Shown here in pieces: positions 44,403 to 55,292 of a stretch of 64,000 nt of DNA. The first letter of the stretch is position 1. Each line of letters opens with the position of its first letter. Source of the DNA: Haemaphysalis longicornis. Its lineage: Eukaryota; Arthropoda; Arachnida; Ixodida; Ixodidae. Made by a program: the position numbers and the translations under genes. The DNA is taken from contig CM023452.1 of assembly GCA_013339765.2 (NCBI GenBank), positions 161,671,416-161,735,415 on the forward strand, read 5' to 3'. The notes under the pieces were generated by a model. That model worked only from the letters and a program-made list of their open reading frames with translations, was not told the DNA's origin and did no database searches.

Positions 44403-44628
44403 TGTCACGATCTAGCTCCGCGTTCGTGAACCTGGGAGGGTAGGGGTACCCTTCAGCCGAAAGACGACACGCAGCGTGGTGGTGGTGACTGTGAATGACC
44501 CCCGAGCAGCCGCGCTCGGCGGTGTTTATTGCCCGGCCACCCCCAATGTTGCCCACCGAGCCTAGTGGGGTCACTGAACTTAGCGGCCAACGAATATCAG
44601 GGATTGGGGGCGCCACACACTTGTCACA
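44403..44628 (-). repeat. 5' LTR (226 bp)
   Basis: Direct repeat of 41734-41959 with about 18 substitutions and no indels by eye. Ends TG...CA. Confidence 0.9.
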
Positions 44629-44633
44629 CGTAC
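44629..44633. repeat. CGTAC target-site duplication, right copy
   Basis: Matches 41729-41733. Confidence 0.85.
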
Positions 44634-45620
44634 CCTGCAGCTCTTCGCAGAAAGAGCGCCAATTTTCAGTTGGTGGGTTTGAGCGTATTCCGCGGGATAC
44701 TAGGTGACTTCAGCGCGATACGGCGCTTTGGCGTGCGACTGTGCTTGCGCGTCTTCCAGCGGTTTACTAAGCCTCGTCCGGCTACCCATAAATGTGCAAG
44801 ATGGGCATCCACAGAAAGATTGGCTGTAGTGAAGGGGATAACGGTTGTGTACTTCAGTACCGGGGATAGGAGCTGCGATATCCATTCGTCGAGATTCTTG
44901 AATCATCAGGCAGGGAAGGGGATCTTTAAGAAAAGAGGACCAAACGCTGAGTAGCGTGAGCGATTTTACCCTTGAATGTAAGACCGCTAGGAGTAGGGCT
45001 ACGATGTGGCGGTGGCTCCCCAAAGTATCGGGCAGTCTCTGCCACTCGAAATGAGGGGCATTTCGAGCGAAAGTGAGGTGAGGGTCGATGTCGCGCGAAG
45101 CACTGTTTCCTGCACCGTCTGGAGGGCTAAGGTATTGCACAGCTTGAATGCGTGGTGTGGAGTTGCGTGAAGAAGGGCAGTGCCTCTCCTAATGGCTTGG
45201 GAGGCGTTGAAATCCCCAACCAAGACAAGGGGGTTGGAGCCGGCTTTTTGTGTTGCCATCATGGGGAAGGGCTGTATGAGCTTAAACGGTGTTGCGGGGG
45301 ACTTTACACGTTGCGGATGAACAAGCCCTGGTGAGTTGAAAGAATCTTGACGAATGAATGAGGAAATATGATGCGGTTGCGCCAGAAATGTTTTAGGGAC
45401 AAACACAGGTGTACCACGAGAGGGATCCTCGGGGAAGCATTTGAAGGCACGATGCATTGATTTTGGCGTATCAGTTTACTGGAGGGCAATAATATCCGGG
45501 GGAGATTGGCATATGTAGTGATCGAGCTGCGCTTTTTAGCTGTTAAACGACGGGCAGTTCCATGAAGAAATGGTAATTGCCGAGGGGTCAGTCGTTTTTC
45601 GGTGGGAGGGTGTGGTGGCG
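44634..45620 (-). pseudogene. I-type LINE endonuclease, decayed
   Basis: The minus frames start with ITISSWNCPSFNS near 45600 and SPPDIIALQ-stop-TDTPKS near 45500, the opening strands with N and E-T/D. They continue with PLVLVGDFNASQAIRRG (about 45210), DPHLTFARNAPHFEW (about 45070) and DTLGSHRHIVA (about 45020). In the last block the usual G-S-D-H-x-I reads G-S-H-R-H-I, so the catalytic Asp is lost. Several stops. It belongs to the LINE interrupted by the LTR element at its downstream side. Confidence 0.75.
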
Positions 45621-46375
45621 GCTGTGTGGGTATTGGGGTGCGGAGATATTGTTATGCGGCGGTATATATGTAGTAATGAAGCGATGTATATAAATAATAG
45701 GAAGAAGTATACGCATTCGGCCACAACAAAGCCTGCGCGGCTGCGCCCCGCACGTGGCTTCTCGCTTGTTGTAATCGTCCTTGGTCGTGGGCTATGGTGC
45801 CAAGGGGATTATCGACGAGGTCTCGTCACAGTATCTTCAGCTTCTTTGGCTAAGGAGTACGGTCACCTTTGAAGGCGTCAAGGCAGAGCAAGATAGCCTG
45901 AGTAAGGTTGGACTGGCTCGCCTGTTCTAGGGCGGTCATGCGCTGGGTTAGGGGGTCAGTGAGCCGAAGGAGAGTCTGGATAGTGCCGGTAAATCTTATT
46001 GAAAGTAACCAAGGCATTGGTGATGTCTTTTTCCGCGAGTGACGTGACGTTAATCAGAAATTTTCGTCGAAGAGGGCTTCCGCTGCTTCGTCAGAGATGG
46101 AGGGGATGTGGGGAGGCAGTCTTGATAGGAGGTAGGACTTTCGGGACTTGTTGGGGGACGTGGTTAGCCGCTTCTAGGGCTTCGATAGGTTGGACTATGG
46201 CGGCGCTTTGTTGTTTCATTTCGGTTAGAAGTTATTCTATTGTGGGCGGGCATGGTGGGAATGTGGTTGTAGAGGGTACTGCATGTTACGTGGGGAGATT
46301 AGGGAATCAGCGGCCGCAGGAGAGCGCGATACATCTGACAAGCTCACCTGTGGGTGGGTGAGCTGGTCAGCTGAC
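45621..46375 (-). pseudogene. I-type LINE ORF1 tail to ORF2 spacer
   Basis: Low-complexity minus frames, including RMTALEQASQSNLTQAI near 45920, a coiled-coil-like C-terminal piece usual after the zinc knuckles of this family. Heavily broken. Confidence 0.4.
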
Positions 46376-46480
46376 CGGCTCACCCGCGCACCGATCACCA
46401 GCTCACCGATCACCAGCTTATGATCACAACTGATCACCACCAATTACCGTCTCACCAGCTAAACGTGACCAGCTCATCGA
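46376..46480. repeat. GATCACCAGCTCACC-type minisatellite
   Basis: Degenerate CACCAGCT/GATCACC words repeat six to eight times within the ORF1 tail. Confidence 0.7.
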
Positions 46481-46800
46481 TACTGAAGAGGCGGTTTGTC
46501 CCAAGTTGCTGGCGCAAGGCTTGGTGACTGGGGTGCGGCTATCCATCTATTAGGGCAGTATTTCCTGGCGGCGGCATGCGGTAGGTTGCACAGTTTGCAC
46601 TGGGCTTCACAAGGCTGGAATGCAGGAGGTTGCTCAGTCCTCAAGTGGGGCATTTAGGGCAGCCGGGATACGGGTAGACATCAGTGGCCGACGTCGCCGC
46701 ACCGTTGGCAAACTTGTACAGTTCGTCGGAATGGGTGGCGACGGTACGGCAGGCTGCCGACTTTCTCATAGAAGGGCTGCTGAAGGTTGATTGATTTATT
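46481..46800 (-). pseudogene. I-type LINE ORF1 zinc knuckles
   Basis: The minus frame reads VCQRCGDVGH-stop-CLP, and later CEAQCKLCNLPHAAARKYC. These are the C-x2-C-G-x-x-G-H-x-x-x-x-C and C-x2-C-x-x-x-H-x-x-x-x-x-x-C knuckles of tick I-type ORF1 proteins, which bind the element RNA. The SINE at 46802-46960 cuts the frame on the N-terminal side. Confidence 0.7.
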
Positions 46801-46801
46801 G

Positions 46802-46960
46802 TGGTTGTTTAACGCGCCGATGCAACTCAGGCGATGAGGTGCGCCGTAGTAGAGGTCTCCGCATTAATTTCGGTCACGTGGGGATCTTTAACGTGCGCCG
46901 AAATGTCGTAAACACGGGCGTTTTTGCTTTTCGCCTCCATCTGAAAAGCGGCTGCTGCGG
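46802..46960 (-). repeat. SINE-like repeat, inserted in LINE ORF1
   Basis: GTTTAACGCGCCGATGC, GGCGATGAGGTGCGCCGTAG, GGGGATCTTTAACGTGCGCC and CGGGCGTTTTTGCTTTTCGC match the copy at 18608. A short TTGATTGATTTA tail lies at 46786. The repeat divides the ORF1 frame between 46785 and about 46985. Confidence 0.75.
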
Positions 46961-46984
46961 CCCACCTGGGCGGGTGGCTCGTGA

Positions 46985-47380
46985 AGGCCCTAGAAGGTTA
47001 GGAGTGCCGGTATGGTTCGGCCCATGCGGCCAGCATGTACGAGCTGAGGCTTGTTGGCTTGTGCGAGGTCGGCGAGGGCTTCAGTTGTTGCATCCGGGTG
47101 CAATCCGCGAATGACTCCCCGGAGAGTTTCGGGGGTTGGTGCAGGTACGTCGCGATTTCATATTCTACTCCATCGTTTTGCACGCATGTATTCTAGCTCA
47201 GTGATGGCATGACTAGGGTTGGGTTCACTTTCGACGACTAAATTTAAGGACCTCTGTATTTGAATAACGATGGGGTGGTAAGATTTCTGCTTTAGAATCG
47301 GACTTGCTCTTACGAATCTTTGGAGGACGTGGGGGGAAATCGCAGGTTTAGGCCGCGAGGTTTAGCGGGGTCTTCAAAAA
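46985..47380 (-). pseudogene. I-type LINE ORF1, N-terminal and central part
   Basis: The minus frame reads PTPETLRGVIRGLHPDATTE, followed by VHAGRMGRTIPAL (46990-47150). This is the central x-x-K-G-V-I-x-G-x...A-R-R-x-G x-T-x-x-V block of tick I-type ORF1. Fragments of the preceding strand domain extend to about 47380. It is the most upstream recognisable part of the interrupted LINE. Confidence 0.65.
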
Positions 47381-50300
47381 GCCGGTGTATTTGTCTTTTG
47401 GCAACCGTAGTTGAGGGGCGCAGCGGGTGTTGGCGCCAGTGGTAGGTAAAACAGAGGGCTCACACGACTGCAGCCGTAACGGTGACTTGGCGTTGCGCGG
47501 TAACTTCCAAGGCGCTTGAAGCGCGAGTAGATGACAACGGTCCAGGCTTCTTCAGTAGCATGGTGCGGCCATTCAGTTGGTCGAATTCGATGGCCTCTTG
47601 GCCCTAAGAGTTTGGCGCTGGAAGGGGGGTGGCTCTGCGCCAGACCGCATGTCCGGAGGCAAAATATGGAACTTTCGTGTCGAAGGCTTAGCAGAAGCGC
47701 TGCCGCCGTGAGATCCAGAGTCCGATAATTATGGAGAGAGAGATTCTCCGAAGGCACTTTATGTACCGAAGCGTACTAGATGACGTAAGAAGCATGATGG
47801 TAAAACTGTTCACTTGCCAATGAGGGTAGCCCGTATTTGGAGGTTCAGAACTTGAGTCCATATAAAACTTGATCATCTGCGTCAGCCCTCTGGCGGCAAA
47901 AAAACTGAAGGAGTTTCGTGTACTTAATACGTGGTTGTTTCCCAGGCAAGGCCACTGTATTTCAGCCAGGAATAAACTAGAGAATTATAAAGCAGAAGAT
48001 TAGAGTTATAAAGGAGACGATTAACTGGTCAAACGAAAGAAGTGCCGTGACGGTGCATTTCGCAGATCACACGAAAAAGTGTGGTTTGAAGTTTATTTCT
48101 CTTGGCGTAAAAAAATAAAATAACGGAAAATGCAGGGCAAAAGTGAAATGCTAGAAGCCCGATCGAGACTTCTACCACAACAGTAGTCTTGAATAGCTAT
48201 GCATTTGAATAGCGAACACAATATGCAAACGTGACACAGCTTACATCCTTATGTACACCAAAATATTTTTGCGGCATGCGATACACAAAAAACAAAGCTT
48301 TTAAAAAAGCAGGCATCCCGTATTAAGCCGAAGCGTAGAATATTAGCATGGCACACAAAAAGCAAGAAGAAAATGACAAACTGTGCTCAGAAGTAACGTA
48401 TTTAGATACATTCGAATGCGGTGTTTACAGATACACCATTTGAAATATTATTATAATTGTATGACATTTACAATACGTAGTGTTTCGTACTTCGTCTTTG
48501 ATTGATGGAATTATTTAGAAGAATAGGAAAGTGTCTACGTGTTGGTAACCTTAGTTTGTTCTACTTATTGTTCTCTTAATGTGTGGTTTACGGAAAGTGA
48601 AATGCGTGTTCTGAGCAGAATTATGGCTGAGGTATAATTCGTTGCTTTTGATGTAGTGTAACAATATTTAAATAGTAAATTTAAGTTGCTCGCTGTCTGT
48701 CGTGTTTCATAAACAGGGGCCGACAATGTGGTAGTCAAGGTGAGCCTTTATATTCTTAGAGGACTCATAAATTTTTTTCCGGGGTATACTTAGTGTGTTG
48801 AGCTGCTGGTGGTCGTGGTTCCCAATAATAATTTGCGATCACTTGAGTTAAAATCGAAGAGCTTGTACTAACAAACTTTTTTTAACCATAAGAGATTCGG
48901 ACGTTACAATGTGAATAAAGAACCATTCGATTTACTCAGTCGCATCCCTGTTCGACCAACATGTGTTCCAAGACAACCAAGAAAACACCTACGGATTTTA
49001 CGTTTTTAGGCACCGAAGCATAGCTCAGAGGAAAAACACAATATTTTCATGCAAAAACACCTTCTTTGTGTAAAAAGTATGTATTTGGTTTCGTTCGTAT
49101 TTAGCTGTAACAGAGTTAGGTGTAGCTCGAAGTATAACTGTTTGAGATAAACATTGATGATTTTGTCGAATTGGGTACGTTTTCACCATTTTTTCATCAT
49201 TTCTTACCTGGTATACTGTTTAGGTAAAAAATAAACAATCTAAAGATGGAGTCAAATGTATATTGGTGTCATGATCCACATGTTAAATTAGGGAAGTCAG
49301 GAATACGGCACAGGTCATTTATGTTTACGATAAAAAGCAATGGCACAAGTATGAATCTTCTGGGGCACCATTTTTCTCACTAACATTGATGACGACACTT
49401 GATTCAATTTCACAAATTGGTAACGGTTATTTAGGTAGCTATAAATTATTTTAGCACAATACCTCGAACACGATTTTTATAAAATTTAGACAAGGCAACA
49501 TCGCAGCATACCGAATAAAATGCATGGCGTACCTCAACAAATAGCCCTAAAGTGTATGGCTTATTCTCAAAATAAGCATTTCAGGTTCATTATAGCAGGT
49601 ACTATTTCGGTTCACTTGTCTTGCTGGAAACCGCACTGCAAATTGCTTATTACAATATTTATTTATAAACGTTTTCTCATCTACTTCTCATGGCACTCTG
49701 AAATACCTTCGACAAGACTGGTAGGAAAGGAATGGGCCGATAGTTTCACAACTGCTGTATGTTACCGCTTTTATGGACGGCAAATATTCTGGCTGTTTTA
49801 AGACGTTGGGTCAAATACCGAAGCCATGTTAACGGTTGAAATAGCAGATATGATGTCAGACGCATTCTTTATCGGGATTGCTTTTAACTCAACAAAACCA
49901 AAGTCAACCTTAGTCGTAATGTTGTTAATGATTGTTTCTATTTCAGACAGTGAGATGTGTGTTAGGGCAACTGAATATTCATTATCGAAATTGGTCGCGT
50001 TGAATCTTTGTAAATCGAATTTAACAAAGATGTTTCACTGTAATTACCAGTATTCACATCATATGTGTTCATTACTAAAGCAGACCTATCACATTCCAAC
50101 ACATGTGGGCACTTCTATACTAAGCATGGGCCTACTATGCTTCTTTGAAGATTTGTCTCATCCCAGAGAATTTTTTGTCATTATGAATCTGGGAAAGTAC
50201 GTTTTCATACCGTGTTTTTTTTTATCTCACCGTTAGGCTGGGTTCTAAATCTTTAAAAGCGCAGAATTATTTATATTGTGAGTATTTGTGAGAGAATGAT

Positions 50301-50860
50301 ACACGTTATTGTTTTTTTTATTTTTCGAACAACCCTTCGCTAATCCATAACTTCTGTATTTTACTTAGGCTTGTTTTAATCCGCTTGAGAGGAAATACAA
50401 AGTCATTACGTGAAAAACGTTTTTCAATGAACCCGTTTTACGCAGCCTTCACTTTTTTTCTTACAGTACTGCCTAATACCTGCCCAAGCGTATTATTTAC
50501 GACTGACGGAAATTGCTTCGACCTGTGTTCATCAATCCTAAGCGTCAGATAACGTTGTTTGTTTTTAATTTTTTGTGCTAAGGGAGCAAACAAAAATCTG
50601 CAAATGATAACTTATGTCAGGTAATAACTGACCTGCAGCGATTTAAAGTAAATGCATATTTGGGATACACAATCCCAGTAGCGGTGTGGTTTTTTCTGTG
50701 AGTAGTGTGGCTTTAGCAATAAGACACATTCACGCAAAGGAATTGAAAATATCTTTAGTAGTCGGTGATGAAGTGTCATCTTCAAACATGTTTATATATA
50801 AATTATCCATACTCACAAATTTCCTGTAGTTCGTGCATGGGTGACTAAAAAGGTCTTCTT
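47381..50860. other. AT-rich unassigned sequence
   Basis: Up to 47880 it may contain the LINE 5' UTR. Beyond that it is a 3-kb AT-rich stretch with no coding, RNA or repeat signal that I recognise. Confidence 0.5.
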
Positions 50861-50866
50861 GTAGAA

Positions 50867-51196
50867 ATGAAAAAAATGGGTTTTGTTCCCTGCGGGTGGC
50901 CGATAGATAACAACAATGGTAGTGGTTCCGATATTCACAGTTGGGCATTCGACGCTAAGGTGAAAAAAATTCTGCCACTACCTCAGGAGGAATCAAAGGA
51001 TAACATAAATGGCAACGCCCCCACCCCTGCCATGCGGATGGGTCAGCCCATTCCATACGTAATTCGGGATAGACGGGGAATTTTCTTCAGTGAGCCTGGT
51101 CTCCGCAACAAGAAAACATCAAAGCTAAACAAAATAATTGAAATAGACCGCCCAAATCATGTTGTTTCTTTTGGACACTTCGCGCGTTTTAAATGA
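50867..51196 (+). CDS. hypothetical ORF, 109 codons, unrecognised
   Basis: Starts at an ATG (MKKMGFVPCGWPIDNNNGSG) and is moderately hydrophilic with many Asn, Lys and Pro. There is no signal peptide, membrane span or cysteine pattern. It is one of the few ATG-started frames over 100 codons in an AT-rich region, but no splice sites or homologue come to mind. It may be chance. Confidence 0.2.
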   Translation: MKKMGFVPCGWPIDNNNGSGSDIHSWAFDAKVKKILPLPQEESKDNINGNAPTPAMRMGQPIPYVIRDRRGIFFSEPGLRNKKTSKLNKIIEIDRPNHVVSFGHFARFK

Positions 51197-51251
51197 AACA
51201 CAGAGAATGGCGTACTAATGGCGATCACGAGACAAGTCATTTAGAGCCCAC

Positions 51252-51265
51252 ACATCATGATAATA
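51252..51265. repeat. 14-bp direct repeat (target-site duplication), left
   Basis: ACATCATGATAATA, identical to 51416-51429. Confidence 0.8.
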
Positions 51266-51415
51266 GAAAACAACCAGCGCAAGAAAGACAAGGACAAGGA
51301 ACGTAACAGACACAGCCGCGCTGTATCTGTCACCTTCTTCATCCTCGTCTTTCTTGCGCTGGTTGTCTTCTATCACCGTGAACCAATACCACCTCGCCCC
51401 GCTTGCCATCTTGGT
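51266..51415 (-). mobile_element. hairpin SINE-like insertion, 150 bp
   Basis: Bounded by 14-bp identical direct repeats. Contains two self-complementary arms of about 55 bases (51263-51317 and 51319-51373, sharing AACCAGCGCAAGAAAGAC). The minus strand starts with AAGATGGCAAGCGGGGCGAG, GTGGTATTGGTTC. A long, exact duplication indicates LINE-type target-primed insertion rather than a DNA transposon. It shares the GTTGGT/GTGGT head and the CAGCGC...GACGA(A)GGA core with 54530-54718. Confidence 0.65.
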
Positions 51416-51479
51416 ACATCATGATAATATACTCTTTCCGGAAACTTTCAATCCCGGATAAACATTGTAATATCAGCAT

Positions 51480-51970
51480 AATGTTGACGAACACCAGTTA
51501 TTCCGGTGCCGAGGTCATCTTGTCGAGGTCTGCCACGTGAGCAATACGTAAGTATTGCTGTATTGCCACTGTATTACGTGTTATATTGTCAGCAATTGCA
51601 TTACGTATTACGTATTGCAATGTCCGCAATGCGCAAAACGGAAGCCTGTTCATCTCTCCATGCGTGCACCTTCCCTTCAACTGTCAGCACGAATTTCCAC
51701 TACGCCTGTTTTTTCTTCTGCACTGCAGCACGAAGTTGTGTGCATCTGCCTCGTTAAGAGGTCGTTACTGTAGATAGGGCAAGATGATTCAAAACCGGGA
51801 TCCTTGGTAGTCATCCTTATTTTCCTAGCCTCTGAGAGTAGATTGTTCCTGTCTGTCCGCTGGACAAATTGCACGGTGACGTTTGACTGATCATGCCGTG
51901 CAGTGGGCACTTTGTCTCATAAATTCATGTCGGCCTCCGTTAAATCTACCTTCTCGCGTTACATAAGTTA
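51480..51970 (-). pseudogene. LINE ORF1 FP-like domain, second (downstream) copy
   Basis: The minus frames read RHDQSNVTVQFVQRTDRNNL and EARKIRMTTKDPGFESSCPI, followed by YSNDLLTRQM. Further down come a degraded C-terminus and LRIAHVADLDKMTSAPE. This is the baculovirus-FP-like domain found in ORF1 of many tick LINEs: V-I-V-R-F x-x-R-x-x-R-N, Y-I-N-E-x-L-T, L-R-I-x-x-x-A-D-L. It is a tandem copy of 52072-52420, about 469 bp away, and includes an expanded TATTACGTATTAC stretch at 51545-51615. Confidence 0.6.
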
Positions 51971-52071
51971 CCCCTAATGAGTTACATCTAAATAAGTTAC
52001 ATCTAAATGCACAATATTCGAAGCAACAGTAACACAATGTAGTACAAGGCAGTAAATGTAGACGTATGGTA

Positions 52072-52740
52072 TTGTAATACGTATTGCCATGTCCGCAATA
52101 CGCAAAATGGGAGCCTGTTCGTCTCTTCATGCTTGCACCTTCCCTTCAACTGTCTGCACAAATTTCCACTACGCCTCTTTCTTATGCACTGCACCACCAT
52201 GTTCCATGCATCTGCCTCGTTAAGAGCTCGTTAATGTATATAGGGCAAGATGACTCAAAGCCAGGGTCCTTGGTAGTCATTCTTATTTTCCTAGCCTCTG
52301 AGAGTATATTGTTCCTGTCTGTCCACTGGACGAATCGCACGATGACGTTTGAGTGATCCTGCCATGCAGTGGGCACTCTGTGGCACAAATCGATGTCGGA
52401 CTCCACCTTCTCAAGTTTGCCAGTTTTTTAGCACGGTGATGGGTTCCCAAATGAGGGGGACGCCTTTTATTTCCAAGTTATTCAGCTTATTGTACTTCTC
52501 CAGCTCCTAAACCCTGCAGGAAAACATGAAATTTTCGTGCTTTAGTTCTTGATTATTTTCCAAAACAGTGTGCATCACCTCTTTCTGCTCATTTATTTCA
52601 GTTAATACGGCCCTTGTAGCATTTAGTTCCCCTCGGATGTCTGGCCGGAGACCATGGATTGCGTTCATGGTATCGCCATTCGTAATGATTATGGCGAACA
52701 ATGATAAGTCAAGTACAACAACAAACAGCAAGAAGAGGAA
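52072..52740 (-). pseudogene. LINE ORF1 coiled coil plus FP-like domain, first copy
   Basis: A coiled-coil segment (ELNATRAVLTEINEQKEVMH, then VLENNQELKHENFMF, with heptad-spaced Leu/Val/Met) at 52510-52680 is followed by YNKLNNLEIKGVP. Then SDIDLCHRVPTAWQDHSNVI, VRFVQWTDRNNIL and CPIYINELLTRQM. This is the standard order of tick LINE ORF1 proteins: coiled coil, R-x-N-N-x-E-I-x-G-x-P, D-I-x-x-x-H-R, FP-like RNA-binding domain. Stops separate the blocks. The FP-like part is duplicated downstream at 51480-51970. Confidence 0.65.
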
Positions 52741-52969
52741 GTAGGTTCCGCAGAGGAGCGAACCACAGATGGAAATGTTTCAGCTACTCAAAAGGAACCA
52801 TCTCACCTGAAAAAGCCGATGTAATTGAAACACATCCAGCCGAAGTGGATAGCTGCCGAAACGCAAGTTTGTTAGTTAATACAACTCTCCAACGTCAAGT
52901 GTCCTGAAAAATATACTCGCATATTGTATCCTGTCAATTTTAGTACCATTCAAAAGTAGGCAAGTTCGC

Positions 52970-54519
52970 TCATGCGAGGAAAGTAACGAAAGTGCCAGCG
53001 TCCACTTTCAAGACGGTGATGCAGTCGACAATGCCAGACAGGGAACCCAGCTGATCCTCGTCTTCCTCTCTTTCTGCTGAGGCCCCTGCCTGCGCATCTT
53101 TATTTCTCAACATAGTCCCAGCATCGCCAAGGTGGTCAGGAACTGTCAGTGACACGGTCTGTGGCGAAGTCCGGTCCCCTCTCCAACCAACAGTCTGAAT
53201 AGCGTTGTAGCGCATGATGCCACAGAAGCTATACTTTTAGGCTGGCTGACAAATCCAGTGGAGAATTTGACTGTATGTCTCGGTTCCGCCAGTCGTCATC
53301 AAGTGAGTCAGGACGACTTTCTAGCAAGCCAGATGGGCAACGAGGGCTTTCGGCGTTGCTATATCCAAGTGTCCTAGGGGAGCTCTAACTGTAGACTTCG
53401 AAGGTTGATCTGGCCACCCTAGAAGAGAGACCATGCTTCAGGCTGTCGGCCGTGAGGCAGCCGCCAGGATCGGACGGGAGAAGCTGATGCAAGCAGGGAA
53501 GCTGCCAGAGAGCATGCGGCAAATGCTGCAATAATGTCATTATGTTCACGTTCGGTCCAGCCTCTACGAAGTCAGTGATGTATTCTAGCAGCACGTATAA
53601 TTCCTTGGCGTTCCAGTATATTTCGCTTTCGTGGACTCGTAAACATGCTAGATAGGAGCGTCCCGCATAGACTGGTACTTGGCAGGAAAGGGGTCACCAC
53701 CATCGAAGCCACCGTTCTGCTTTGCCTTGCAAATTCCTCCCCACTGCGAATGGATGAGCACGGCTCCAGCTCGCCCTCCAGCGTTGAGCATCGCTCATGG
53801 AAAAGCAGAAACGCACCTCATTAGTCATTCCCAGCAGAAGACCGCCTTGTGCAGGTGGCCCATTCTCGCAGCCGGGTCCAATGAAACAATCTTCAGTTGC
53901 GCGAAGGCTGCTGTGACGTTTGCAATACAAGAGCCGTGTCAGAAACGTAGGGGTCGCTGCAGGGACCCTGAGACACCTCCAAAGCGATGTCGCATCATCG
54001 ACTCTGGGTCCCAGGTGGGCCAATCAGACATCTCCACAGCGGACGTCAGGTCAGCGCTGCTAGGGTTGCGGAAGAGCCGTTGTGATGTCTTCGAAGTGGG
54101 AATTGTGTTTGTGACACCAGCGTCCGTGCGGGGCCACTGAGGTGCCTCCAAAGCAGAAGTCTCCTCGCCGAGGCTATAGTCATGGCAGGGGCGCCGAAAC
54201 ATCTCCGAAAGAATTATCGCTTCAGCGACACCGAAGTCCCGGGAGGCTCGTTGGGACTTCTCCGAAACGGCATTCGTAGAAACAGCAGTGTTCCGAAGGC
54301 GCTAGAGCTTCTGTTTCTGGTTGAGCACCCCAGTGGTGTATTGCTTGGCGTCGTTGTCGTGCACCGCACCCTCGAAATCGGGTTTCATAGCCCACGACGA
54401 ATGGGCGACTTTGACGGGCTGCACGTAAACCATGGGCATTCTGGGAGCCGTCATCCGGGTCTCAAATATTCGTTCCTTCCGTAAACCCTTACTGCAACGC
54501 ATCATGAATCCATATTACT
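52970..54519. other. unassigned GC-moderate sequence
   Basis: Several frames of 60-150 codons on both strands, for example 53679-54140 plus and 54302-54505 minus. They contain repeated CATCTCC and CGAAG words but no recognisable domain. It could include exons of an unknown gene. Confidence 0.35.
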
Positions 54520-54529
54520 CCGCTTCTTA
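54520..54529. repeat. 10-bp direct repeat (target-site duplication), left
   Basis: CCGCTTCTTA, repeated at 54719-54728. Confidence 0.6.
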
Positions 54530-54718
54530 ATGAGAGCTCGCTTCTGGGCTAGTTGGTGCATTATTTCTTGCAAAAACACTGCGCTAAATTGAAATTACGA
54601 AGACGAAGGACGGCGGAACACACGATGCACACTTACGAAAGCGATGTAAGTTTGCACCGTGTGTTTCGCCGTCCTTCGTCTTCGTAATTTCAATTTAGCG
54701 CAGTGTTTTTGCAAGAAA
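54530..54718 (+). mobile_element. hairpin SINE-like insertion with 73-bp arms
   Basis: The head AGCTCGCTTCTGGGCTAGTT is followed by two 73-base arms (54564-54636 and 54646-54718) with about three mismatches and a 9-base loop. The arm core is AACACTGCGCTAAATTG and GAAGACGAAGGACGGCG. CCGCTTCTTA flanks the unit. Same family style as 51266-51415. Confidence 0.75.
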
Positions 54719-55232
54719 CCGCTTCTTAGTCTCTCCGAAACCTGTTAAACTCGAGGAGGCTATGGGTCTGTCCGTTCCGCTTTCGAAGTTCAGCTTGTTT
54801 TTTTTCAACCGTGGCGCACAAATCAATAAGCGTACGTATATTTGATGGTGACGATTACAAAGCACGAACAGTTGAACCTGCTTTGTAGGTTATATCCGCC
54901 CGTAGGATCACCCGTGAACTTTTGAGTTGGTCCAGGGCCTGAGAGTCATCAGACGCAAGGGGTACTGGGAAACAAGTTATCGGACTGGCTGAGGGCTGCT
55001 GCCCATCTCTGGATTTCACCCTCGGGAATTGAGTACCGCACGCAGTCATGGCAGGCACCGTTCAAGTATGGGGACTTCGAACTCCAAAGAAGCTGCTGCG
55101 TATAACAGGCCAAGCACGAACTTGAAGGCGCTGCGAACACAAAGAACGTCCATGGCACCTGTCGGCGAAGCGAGACAGTGGGGTTTGAGTGGTGCAGCCG
55201 GAGGAGAGGCGACTTGGGCACGAGCCAAGAGA

Positions 55233-55292
55233 GCAGCGGTTGAGGGATAGCGGTTGACAGGCAGCGGTTGAGCGGTTGAGGCAGCGGTTGGA
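55233..55292. repeat. GCGGTTGAG minisatellite
   Basis: Five AGCGGTTGA(G/C)-like units in 60 bases. Confidence 0.8.

Larger units (their letters stand above)
41734..44628 (-). mobile_element. non-autonomous LTR retrotransposon (Ty3/gypsy-like) carrying a host-gene-like segment
   Basis: The element has 226-bp LTRs of equal length with TG...CA ends and perfect CGTAC target duplications. The minus-strand order is 5' LTR, primer-binding-site-like TGGCGACGAGGG, gag with two zinc knuckles, aspartic protease, a short pol linker, a p190-RhoGAP-like coding segment, a polypurine tract (GGGGGTGAGGGG) and 3' LTR. RT, RNase H and integrase are absent. The two LTRs differ at about 18 of 226 sites by eye (about 8%), so the insertion is not recent. 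It lies inside a decayed I-type LINE in the same orientation. Confidence 0.85.

Noticed and set aside
41734..44628. Endogenous retrovirus
   Set aside because: No envelope-like frame, and no RT or integrase; gag/protease are of the Ty3/gypsy retrotransposon type.
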